A stretch of DNA of 64,000 nucleotides from CAWBRT01 sp963814745 (GTDB lineage Bacteria > Acidobacteriota > Terriglobia > Terriglobales > Acidobacteriaceae): the NCBI GenBank assembly GCA_963814745.1, contig CAWFEA010000004.1:868001-932000 (forward strand), in the 5' to 3' direction. The notes under the pieces were generated by a model. That model worked only from the letters and a program-made list of their open reading frames with translations. It was not told the DNA's origin and did no database searches. A program made the translations under genes and the position numbers. Shown piece by piece: positions 28,704-37,908 of the stretch. Position 1 is the first letter of the stretch. Each line of letters opens with the position of its first letter.

Positions 28704-29378
28704 TCATTCGGCATTGATCACCGTGTCGAACAGCGCCAGGCACACGGTGGTGAACACCAAGTCATAGACGGCCAGCAACTGCAACCAGAAGCGCGGCGAG
28801 GCTTCGCCGGTCAGCACCGAAGTCGTGGCGTCAACCATGGCCAGCAGCGCTGGAATCGAAATCGGGAACAGGATCAAGGGCAGCATGATCTCGCGGCTGC
28901 GGGTGCGGATGGAGATGGCGGCGAAAAACGTGCCGTTCACCACCAATGCCCAAGTCCCCAGCACGGCGATCAGGAGCAACTGATAGACCGGACCCACCGA
29001 TCGCAGATTGTAAAAGACGACGAACAGCGGCGTCATCAGCAACTCAAGCGCGCTGACGAGGATGAAATTTCCGACCGCCTTGGCCAAAAACAGCGAAACC
29101 GCCGGCGCCGGCGAGACGCGATAGGCATCCAGCACCTGGTTGCGCAGCTCGCGCGCCCACGTCTGGTTGAGCGCGACCACGGCGGCAAAAAGAAACGCCA
29201 CCCACACCAGGCCGCCGGCGATGCGGCGCGACTCCTCGGCCGTGGGATCGAAGCTGAAGCTGAAGATGACCACCACGAGCAAGGCGAAAAACAGCATGGA
29301 ATTGACGGCGTCTTTGGCCCGCCATTCCAGGCGGAGATCTTTCGCCAGAGTGCGGCGCGCCACCGCCATGACGGTCAT
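28704..29378 (-). CDS. ccmB: Heme exporter permease CcmB
   Basis: This is the membrane permease of the CcmAB ATPase that releases holo-CcmE. The start at MTVMAVARRTLAKDLRLEWR (29378) gives 224 residues, the usual length. Six hydrophobic helices follow, including NSMLFFALLVVVIFSFSF, LEDL-type loops and LLLIAVLGTWALVVNGTFFA. The open frame continues 68 codons upstream but without CcmB character. A 109-base gap separates it from ccmA. Confidence 0.92.
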   Translation of the reverse strand: MTVMAVARRTLAKDLRLEWRAKDAVNSMLFFALLVVVIFSFSFDPTAEESRRIAGGLVWVAFLFAAVVALNQTWARELRNQVLDAYRVSPAPAVSLFLAKAVGNFILVSALELLMTPLFVVFYNLRSVGPVYQLLLIAVLGTWALVVNGTFFAAISIRTRSREIMLPLILFPISIPALLAMVDATTSVLTGEASPRFWLQLLAVYDLVFTTVCLALFDTVINAE

Positions 29379-29487
29379 CGTGCACCGCCTTTCTGCCCCA
29401 GTGCGCGCAACTGCGGCGCGTACCGGGGTCCCCTGCGGAACTCGGGCGCGGCGGTTGCCGCCTGCCACGTCGTTGCCGGTATTACGG

Positions 29488-30291
29488 TCATCGGTCGCCG
29501 CCTTCGGCCGAACCCGGAGAAGCCGCAGGCTGGTTGAAAGGAGACCTGAGGTATTCGGGCAAGCCGCGCTCGCGCGCTGCAAGCACTCCGGCGGAGAGCA
29601 GCAGGGATTCGTCGGCGACGGCTTCCAGCACGGCAGGCTGATGGGTTACGACGAAAATGGTTTTGCCGCCGTTGCGCATCTCGCCGAGCAGCCGCGCCAT
29701 CTCTCTGGCCGACTGCACGTCGACGTTCGAGAATGGCTCGTCGAGCAGCAGCAACTCGGGGTCGTGCACGATGGCGCGGGAGAGGGAAATCCTCTGCCGC
29801 ATGCCCTGCGAATACTGGCCGACGGCGCGCTTCAGCTCCGGATCGAGTCCCACCCGGCGAATCGCCGCCCGGCAGCGTGCGTCGGCTTCAGGGCGCGCGT
29901 CGATGGCGTAGAGAGCGGCGAAGTATCGGAGGTTTTCCATCGCACTCAGCTCGTCGTAAAGCAGCGGCGCGTGTCCCATGTATCCCACGCGCGCGGCGAC
30001 TTCGCGCAGCTCGGTCGTGCCCAGCAGCCAAACCGAACCGCGAGTCGGCTTCAGCAGGCCGGCCATGATGCGCAAAAGCGTGGATTTGCCGGCGCCGTTT
30101 TCGCCAAGAATGAGATACAGCCGGCCGACGTCAAACTCGGAAGTTATACCGCGCAGAGCCGCGAAACGTCCGAAGTGGCGTACGACGCCTCGTAGCGATA
30201 CCACCGGGCGGGCACCGGCCTGCACCTCGGCCTGAACCACGGCCGGGGTCGCACAAATGTCGGCAGAGGGCATCGAGGCGGAAGATTTCAC
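29488..30291 (-). CDS. ccmA: Heme exporter ATPase CcmA
   Basis: An ABC ATPase with Walker A LGENGAGKST, signature YSQGMRQRISLSRAI, Walker B LLLLDEPFSNVD and H-loop VVTHQP. It pairs with CcmB; the complex uses ATP to free heme-loaded CcmE from CcmC. The first ~30 residues are an extra N-terminal segment ahead of VVSLRGVVRHFGRFAALRG. Its ATG overlaps the ccmE stop (ATGA), so the two are coupled. Confidence 0.93.
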   Translation of the reverse strand: MKSSASMPSADICATPAVVQAEVQAGARPVVSLRGVVRHFGRFAALRGITSEFDVGRLYLILGENGAGKSTLLRIMAGLLKPTRGSVWLLGTTELREVAARVGYMGHAPLLYDELSAMENLRYFAALYAIDARPEADARCRAAIRRVGLDPELKRAVGQYSQGMRQRISLSRAIVHDPELLLLDEPFSNVDVQSAREMARLLGEMRNGGKTIFVVTHQPAVLEAVADESLLLSAGVLAARERGLPEYLRSPFNQPAASPGSAEGGDR

Positions 30292-30860
30292 TGCGAAAGC
30301 TTAGCAGATGTAGCCTGCGCCTGAGCGGTCTGCGGCTGGTGGAGTGGAGTGGATGTCTGATTAGCGGATAGAGGTGCAGAGGCGGGCTGGGTCTGAGCGG
30401 CCAGCGGCTGACCGGCAGCGCCGGCTTGGGCTTTTTCCGCGGGAGCCTGGGCGCTGTCGCCCTGCTTGGGGGCATACTTCGAGGCGCACTTGGCCTGAAG
30501 TTTATTGGCGTGGAAGACGCCGTCGCGGCCATAGGTGCCCTCGGCCAAAGCCTGGGAATCGTCTTTGAAGGTGTCCGGCGGAGCCTCGGTGCCGTTGTAA
30601 ACCACCGGCAACAGGCGTCCCTCTTCTTTCAATGCAAACTCAAGATGCGTGCCCCGACGGCGGATGGAACCGGCTTCGACGTTGCCGGCGACGCGCAGTC
30701 GCTTGCTGTAAGCGCTGTCGCCCATGGTATGCAGTTCCTTCAGGGTGACGTAGTAGCTCTTGCTCTCCTGTACGCCGGTGTAGGCCAGGTATCCGAGCCC
30801 CAGCACGATGATGGCGATGACGGTTCCGAATTGAGCGTATTTGCGCCGGCGAGAGTACAT
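30288..30860 (-). CDS. ccmE: Heme chaperone CcmE, cysteine (CxxxY) variant
   Basis: CcmE carries heme across the periplasm to apocytochrome c. One N-terminal anchor (FGTVIAIIVLGLGYLAYTGV) is followed by the OB-fold (LRVAGNVEAGSIRRRG, LPVVYNGTEAPPDTFKD). The heme-binding segment normally reads AKHxENY; here it is LQAKCASKYAPK, so His is replaced by Cys in a CxxxY motif. Such CcmE proteins are known from Desulfovibrio and archaea whose Ccm systems lack CcmH/CcmG. The C-terminal 55 residues are an Ala/Gln/Pro-rich tail. No ccmF, ccmG or ccmH is in the window. ATG 30860 is chosen; a GTG at 30923 is possible. Confidence 0.9.
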   Translation of the reverse strand: MYSRRRKYAQFGTVIAIIVLGLGYLAYTGVQESKSYYVTLKELHTMGDSAYSKRLRVAGNVEAGSIRRRGTHLEFALKEEGRLLPVVYNGTEAPPDTFKDDSQALAEGTYGRDGVFHANKLQAKCASKYAPKQGDSAQAPAEKAQAGAAGQPLAAQTQPASAPLSANQTSTPLHQPQTAQAQATSAKLSQ

Positions 30861-31118
30861 ACAAGAAAAGGGATGCCGCAGCCTGGGTCCGGGGATGCGG
30901 AAAAATGCGTTCAGCCGGGTCACCCCGTTCCAGTGAGGCTACACTCTCTGGAGTGTCCGGTCAAGTTTTTGAGAATAAATCCGGTTGTCCGGGTTACACT
31001 AGCGAACAGATTCAGAACCGCGGACGGAGCCGGACCGGGACGCTACATCATTGAATTGTTTGGGCCGACGAGGGCTTGAGCGTCGCGATGAGGAAAGATC
31101 GGCACAGCTGCCGGGGCG

Positions 31119-31124
31119 TATAAT
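31119..31124 (+). promoter_or_regulatory. Possible -10 element of thiC
   Basis: A perfect TATAAT lies 33 bases before the thiC ATG, but no good -35 hexamer stands 16-18 bases upstream. I see no TPP-riboswitch core (CTGAGA etc.) between ccmE and thiC. Confidence 0.35.
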
Positions 31125-31156
31125 GGGGCTTTCCAGCCAAGGGAGAGGTTTGCTTT

Positions 31157-32652
<1,496 letters not shown>

Positions 32653-32675
32653 GCAGGCACAGCGAACCGAAGTTG

Positions 32676-32704
32676 GCCGCGCGGCGACGCGCGGCTTTTC
32701 TGTT
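32676..32704 (+). terminator. Rho-independent terminator of thiC
   Basis: GCCGCGCG pairs with CGCGCGGC around a GCGA (GNRA) loop, followed by TTTTCTGTT. It starts 24 bases after the thiC stop. Confidence 0.8.
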
Positions 32705-32715
32705 GGCGACGAAGG

Positions 32716-32919
32716 TCAATGCATGTCGGCAAAGTCCATGCCGTCGGCGTACTGCAACCCGGCGATCTCGGAAGCCCGGTATTGCACTTCGAGATAAGCC
32801 TTCATGAGTTCGATGTGCAGCAGCTCTCGCTGCTCCGGCGTCAGGCAATCGACGCGCGCACTGTCCAGCGCCAGATAGCGGTCATGCGCTTCAACGAATT
32901 TGTTCATGTGCTTCAGCAT
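32716..32919 (-). CDS. Small hypothetical helical protein
   Basis: A 67-residue acidic protein (MLKHMNKFVEAHDRYLALDS, CLTPEQRELLHIELMKAYLE) predicted mostly alpha-helical, without signal peptide or membrane segment. It converges on thiC. I do not recognise a family; the regular composition and helical periodicity suggest a real gene. Confidence 0.5.
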   Translation of the reverse strand: MLKHMNKFVEAHDRYLALDSARVDCLTPEQRELLHIELMKAYLEVQYRASEIAGLQYADGMDFADMH

Positions 32920-33504
32920 GGCGTCATTTTCTACGCGGGCCGCGGGTGGAGAATAGGAGCTATCACTTAATCGCGTAGATCAATCTTCCTGAGTTACTGG
33001 ATTAGGTGTGGAAAAGCGCGGCTGGCGCGGGTTGGCGAAGCATGCGCGTGCCGTTTGATGGAATCAGCGTGCTCACTGCAATGGAGTTATGTGAATCGTC
33101 TGTGAATGTACGCGCGGGCGTTCGGCACGAGATCGTTCAACCCAGGTTAGCGCGCTGGGACACGCGGCGGCAGAGGTGATTTCTGACATTGCATTCTTAC
33201 GCCCGCTAACGCGGGCTGAATGCTCGAACCTTCGCTTACCCCAGGCTTGCGCCTGGGGCTACCGTCTTGCGCCCGCTACGCGGGCTCGCATTGATTCGGC
33301 AATAGTTTTTCGGCTGCACCTCAGTTCCATGCCGCGCCGGGATTCTTCACTCGCTACGCTCGTTCAGAATGACACCCCAAGAGACACTTCGCGGACTTCG
33401 GGGCAGCAGCACGCTAGAGCAGATTCAGAGTCAGTGTATCCGGCACCATCATCGCCGGGCGAAACGCCGGCTACGTTACTGGACACGGCTTCCGCGAATC
33501 CAAT
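32920..33504. other. Intergenic region rich in repeats
   Basis: No gene is supported in these 585 bases. It holds a degenerate CCCAGGTTAGCGCG unit (33141-33162), a GCCCGC...GCGGGC repeat (33194-33287, related to 9636-9742), a fragment ending TTCAGAATGACACC (33300-33377), and an 84-bp repeat shared with 60.4 kb (33418-33501). Confidence 0.65.
33418..33501 (+). repeat. Dispersed ~85-bp repeat, copy 1
   Basis: Nearly identical to the reverse complement of 60395-60481. Shared landmarks are GCAGATTCAGAGTCAGTG, TATCCGGCACCATCATCG, a GCCGGGC...GCCGGC hairpin and TTCCGCGAATCC. It lies directly after the stop of the M28 peptidase. Confidence 0.8.
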
Positions 33505-35677
33505 CTAGCGAAAGGTGGCTAAGGCATCGGCGGCGCGGTCGAGCGCCTGGGTAAGCCGCTTGAGTTGGCGTTCGGTTTCCGCACGGTCGCCGCGATCGAT
33601 GGCGTCGTTGACGCCGGGAAGAGTGACGGCCTGATAGCCGCTGTACTCCCCAGGCGCGTAGATGGCGTGCTTGAACCATGGCCGGCCCGGCAGTCCTTCA
33701 GGCAGAAGCAAGGCGCGCTCGGCCGACTGTAAGCGTTTGTTGATGGCCATGGCGTCGCCCTTGGGCTGCTCGGAGGCGGACTGGATGGCCTTGGCGGAGG
33801 CCAGGAAGCGGGCGTTTGCCTGCAAGGCGGAGGCGAAGTCGGGCGGCACATCCCAGTTCGTCTGCGTGGCAGCCTTGCGTTTGGCGGCTTCCAGATAGCT
33901 TTTGATTTGCACCGCGTATTCCTGGTAGTCGAGGGGCAACAGGTCTGCCTGCGCCATGCGCAGAATCTCAAGGCCGAAGATGCGCGCCATCTGCTGCTCG
34001 TAAACGAAAGCCGGGTCGACAAATTTCTTGAACCACGCCAGGTTATCGAAGACGGAATGATAGACGCCGTTCGGACCGCTGGAACCGACGTCGGTGGCCG
34101 GCACGCCCAGATGCTGGAGAAACGCGGTGTAGTCCGATCCGCTGCCCAGCTCGCCAACCATGATATCGGCCCCGCCGTTGCCCGCGCGCCAGGAAGCGGC
34201 GGTGACTTCGGGGCTTTCCGACTGGCCGGTGTGCCACAGGAGCTGCGAATCTTTCCACGAGTCGAAAACCGTTCCGCCGCCCGGGCTGGGCACGGCGCGG
34301 CTGATTTCCACCAGAAAATTCTTGAGGCTCGGCACCGTCGAAGCGCCGAAGTTAGGACCGGAGACGCCGATATCCATGTTGAAGTAAGCGACCGCGTTGC
34401 GTAATTCCGCGGCGTATTGCTCGGCGTACTCGGTGGAGCCGATCAGGCCTTGTTCTTCGGCGTCCCAACTGGCAAGCACCACGGTGCGCCGGGGATGCCA
34501 TCCGGCTTTCAGCAATTCGCCAAGGCCGTGCACGGCCTCCAGCATGGCCGCCGTGCCGCTGCCGGGATCGGCGGCGCCAAACACCCAGGCATCGCGATGA
34601 TTGCCGGCAATCACCCACTGCTCGGGATATTGCGCGCCCCGCAGGGTGCCGATCACGTTCCAGATGGTCCGCAGGCGGTAATCCTGCGTCAGGTGCAAGC
34701 GGACTTTGGCCGCTCCCGGACCAACGTGATAGGTAAACGGCAGCGCGCCTTGCCACTCGCGCGGCGAAACCGGGCCGCCCAGCTCGCGCAGGATCGGCGA
34801 AGCGTCAGCAGAGGATAAGGGCGTGGCCGGAATGGCTGGAAGGTTCAGCGCCTGCTCGGGCGGAACGCGCTCGGAATCGCGCAGCGAGGGAAGCGAAGGC
34901 ACACCCGGAGTCGTCGGATCTCCGGGATACTTGAACATCAGTTCGATCGAGCCCCGCTGCACTGCCGTCTCGGGCCGGTACGAACCCTTGGGATAGGCGT
35001 CGCCCTGGAAATAGCCGTCGTCGATTGGGTCGGAGTAGATGATGACGCCGGCCGCTCCGTGCGCTTGCGCGAGCATTGCCTTGACTCCGCGAAAGTTCTT
35101 TCCATAGCGCACGACAGCGATCTTGCCTTTGACAGTGACGCCCATCTGCTTCGAGCCGCGCGAAATCCTCGGGCCGTCCGTAGTTGACGTAGACGGCTTC
35201 GGCTTCGACATCGCCCGAACGCGAACCGCCCAAGAAAGGCGCCATCACTCGCGGATCATCCTGATAGGGGTCTCCGTTGACGTGCTCGCGGCTGGGGCCA
35301 ATGCGCCTGGCTCCGTCGGGGGTAATCATGTCTACCCGGATTTCCGCCGGATAGTTCATCCAGACCTGGTACTCATCGATGCGTGTATCGAGACCGGCTG
35401 CGCGAAATTTGCGGGCGACATATTCGGCGGTGGCACGGTCCTCTTGGCTGCCCGCGACATGCGGCGCGGAGCACAGAACGCGCAGGTGTTCCTCGGCAAG
35501 CCGCGGACTGGGAACGGCGAGGAACCGCTGTTCGAGTTGAAGCTCGGCGGAGGGATTGCGGAAGCCGCTGATCGCCGTTGCCGCGCCGGCGCTTGCCTCT
35601 TGCGCTATGCCCGTCAGCGGCAGCAGGAAGCAGGCGAAGGCGCATAACCATAGATTCTTTTGTCTGGCTGCCAGCAT
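33505..35677 (-). pseudogene. M28-family metallopeptidase (glutamate carboxypeptidase II-like), one frameshift
   Basis: This exported zinc peptidase resembles N-acetylated-alpha-linked acidic dipeptidase. The order is: signal peptide (WLCAFACFLLPLTGIAQ), PA domain (GKIAVVRYGKNFRGVKAMLA), M28 catalytic domain, then a transferrin-receptor-like dimerisation domain. Metal ligands are in NHRDAWVFGAADPGSGTAA, WDAEEQGLIGSTEYAEQ, YFNMDI and GVYHSVFDN. The frame breaks near 35149: deleting one base (coding-strand GAAGCAGATGG to GAACAGATGG) joins ARLEQ and MGVTVKGKIA and yields 723 residues. ATG 35677 is taken as start. All catalytic residues survive, so the break may be an error. Confidence 0.88.
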
Positions 35678-35837
35678 GCGTACCGTCGCGTTCGTGTCTA
35701 ACCGTGTCAAAACCCGGCGTGTCGAACCCCGCGTGGGGTAAGGCCCAGATTACACGAACTCGACTGCGTCTTGAATTGCTACCGCTGGTGAACGGAGGTA
35801 ACGGTGGTCGCTGACCAAGTGGGATGGCGCTTAGCAG

Positions 35838-35853
35838 AGATTATTCATGAATA
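35838..35853. promoter_or_regulatory. Perfect 16-bp palindrome between peptidase and patatin genes
   Basis: ATTATTCATGAATAAT is its own reverse complement. It lies eight bases after the patatin stop and upstream of the M28 peptidase. The adjoining CCGGGTTAGG makes it look like an IS1380-type terminus; it could instead be an operator or a terminator stem. Confidence 0.35.
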
Positions 35854-35860
35854 ATCCGGG

Positions 35861-36775
35861 TTAGGCGACGGTCGGGTGAGGTTTTGCTTCCGCCAACAAG
35901 CCGTTCGTCACCGTCGACTTTTCTTGCAGAAGCGCCTTGAGGGCCGGGAGAGCGGCACGCATGGCCCTTTCGCCGCTGGCGACGAGTTCGCCGGAGCGGT
36001 CGAATCCATCGTAGGAGAAGCCGTCTACGTTTGGTTCCAACACCAGGTCGGTGTCTTGGCGCCACTGCGAGTCCATCCGTGCCTGCGCGATCGAGAAGCA
36101 CTGGCCGATGACGTCGAATAGATGGCGAGGCCCGCGCACCTGTATCCAGTGAGCATTGAGGTAAACGCCGATCACACAATCGGCGCCCATGGCGCGCAGG
36201 GGGGTGCTGGGCACGGCGTAGCCGAGCATGCCGTCCACCAGCCATCGACCATCAACCTGCACCGGGGCGAACATCCCCGGATAAGCGCAACTGGCACGCA
36301 CCGGATCGCAAATGGGCCCGCTCTGGAAGACTACAGGCTCTCCGGTGGCGAAGTCGGTGGCCGTTACCGCCAGGGGCATCTTCAACTCCTCGAAGGTCTT
36401 CACGGTCACGATTCGCGGCAGAAATTCCTGCATGCGGTCGTTGTTGCAGATGCCGTAGCGCGACACCGTCCAGCGCGCGAAGTCGCGGAAGCGCACCATT
36501 CTAGCGATCTCTTCCAGCTCTTGGGCCGAGACTCCGCTGCAAAATGCCGCCGCGATCACCGAACCCACGCTGGTTCCGGCCATGTAGTCGATGGTGATGT
36601 TTTCTTCTTCGAGGACTTTTAATACGCCGACGTGAGCCAAGCCGCGGGCAAATCCGCCGCCAAGGGCAAGACCGAGCTTCGGCCTCTTCGGGAGAGCGGA
36701 ACTGCGTGAAGAAACCCTCGCAAGCTCCTGGGAAAACGCCTTTGCCGACCGGACAAGTCTTTGCAGATAAGTCAC
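35861..36775 (-). CDS. Patatin-like phospholipase (RssA-type)
   Basis: A cytoplasmic serine lipase/acyl hydrolase of the bacterial patatin group. The oxyanion loop is GLALGGGFARGLAHVGVL, the nucleophile elbow GTSVGSV (GxSxG) and the catalytic Asp is in LVDGMLGYAVP (DG motif). The C-terminal half (QCFSIAQARMDSQWRQDTDL) matches the RssA-like group. It is 304 residues and complete. It reads toward the M28 peptidase. Confidence 0.92.
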   Translation of the reverse strand: MTYLQRLVRSAKAFSQELARVSSRSSALPKRPKLGLALGGGFARGLAHVGVLKVLEEENITIDYMAGTSVGSVIAAAFCSGVSAQELEEIARMVRFRDFARWTVSRYGICNNDRMQEFLPRIVTVKTFEELKMPLAVTATDFATGEPVVFQSGPICDPVRASCAYPGMFAPVQVDGRWLVDGMLGYAVPSTPLRAMGADCVIGVYLNAHWIQVRGPRHLFDVIGQCFSIAQARMDSQWRQDTDLVLEPNVDGFSYDGFDRSGELVASGERAMRAALPALKALLQEKSTVTNGLLAEAKPHPTVA

Positions 36776-36912
36776 TCTTGCACCCCATCGCCCGCGACTG
36801 AAGAGTTAAGATGCACAGCAACTCACGCGTGGATACATAAGAGTTGGGGCCCCGGGGCTATGTACCTCTTGCCTCCGGACGCACAAACTGCGAAGATTCA
36901 AGCAGAGAGCCC

Positions 36913-37437
36913 GTGAACGAAATTCCGCCGACGTCCCGAAAAACTGTGCGCGAATATTCCGCTGGCGGCGTGGTGCTGCGCCGCATGCGGGGGCAGTGGC
37001 ACGTGGCCGCGATTGAGCCCAACGTTGTGAACGCCGACAGCATTACCCGCAACGCCATCAAACTGCGTCGCCGCCCGGCTATTCTTGCCTTGCCGAAGGG
37101 CGCCATAGACAAAGGCGAAAGCCCGGAACAGAGCGCCATCCGCGAAGTGCTGGAAGAAACCGGGGTGATGGTCCAGGTGATCGCCAAGCTGACCGACATA
37201 AAATATTTCTACGTGCGCACCTGGGGCGGGCGTGAACGCGTCTCGAAGGTGGTGAATTTCTTTCTCTTCCGCTACGTCTCCGGCCGGATTGGGGATATTC
37301 AGCCCGCTATGCGCAAGGAAGTGCGGCGGGCGGTGTGGCTGCCGCTGGAAGACGCTAACCAGAGGCTCACCTATCCGGGTGAACGGCTAGTGGCGCAAAT
37401 TGCCCGGAAGTATGTGCGGGCGCACCCGGAACTTTGA
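36913..37437 (+). CDS. NUDIX hydrolase
   Basis: The Nudix box is complete: G-x5-E-x7-REVLEETGV (GAIDKGESPEQSA then IREVLEETGV). A preceding segment LRRRPAILALPKG gives the substrate-side loop, and VREYSAGGVVLRR is the usual first strand. It hydrolyses a nucleoside diphosphate linked to another group, perhaps a diadenosine polyphosphate; the exact substrate is not readable. GTG 36913 is preferred as start; the frame is open upstream to 36844. It is divergent from the patatin gene. Confidence 0.9.
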   Translation: MNEIPPTSRKTVREYSAGGVVLRRMRGQWHVAAIEPNVVNADSITRNAIKLRRRPAILALPKGAIDKGESPEQSAIREVLEETGVMVQVIAKLTDIKYFYVRTWGGRERVSKVVNFFLFRYVSGRIGDIQPAMRKEVRRAVWLPLEDANQRLTYPGERLVAQIARKYVRAHPEL

Positions 37438-37908
37438 AGGGGGAAAAGCTGACTGCGGTTCGGGGCGCACTGGCACTTTTGGGTTAAAACTTCGCGCGGC
37501 TCCGAGCAATTTGGCAGACATGCGGGCGGCGGTTCCGGAACCGGAATCGCTTTGAATAAATAATAATTATGGCTGCACGAATTTACTTGACTGCATCAGT
37601 TGGCATTGTTAGGGTGGATTCAACTTAATAAGAGCGCGCGTCGTTGCCATCCTCACCCCACATTTTCGACGCGCGCTCGTGCTGTTTTCGGGGTACTTCT
37701 CAGCTAAAACTAAAGTTCACAAAATCAGCCGGATGCGTCTGCTCGTAAGGTCAGGTGAGCGACCTCCGCCTGCCCGCTTCCTGATTAGTAAATTGTCTTT
37801 TTTCGCCTTCCCGACATCCAACATTTGTTAGCTTCTGCCCCGGCGGCGGAGGGCACCGCTCTATGACTTGCAGTTGTGAAGCCGCCGAGTGGAAGAGAGC
37901 ACGATCTC
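37438..37908. other. Intergenic region with 12-bp inverted repeat
   Basis: About 470 bases without a gene. GAGCGCGCGTCG (37632-37643) and its exact complement (37667-37678) form a possible 12-bp stem with a 23-base loop. No U-tract follows, so it is not a typical terminator. It could be a leader structure or small RNA upstream of the beta-oxidation operon. Confidence 0.45.

Noticed and set aside
28023..29537. 504-codon plus-strand open frame over ccmC and ccmB
   Set aside because: Composition rich in His, Gln and Arg and lacking any motif is typical of antisense shadows of GC-rich membrane-protein genes.
30861..31156. TPP riboswitch upstream of thiC
   Set aside because: I looked for the CTGAGA and ACCTGAT-like core elements and the paired stems and did not find them. 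A covariance-model search could still find a degenerate form.
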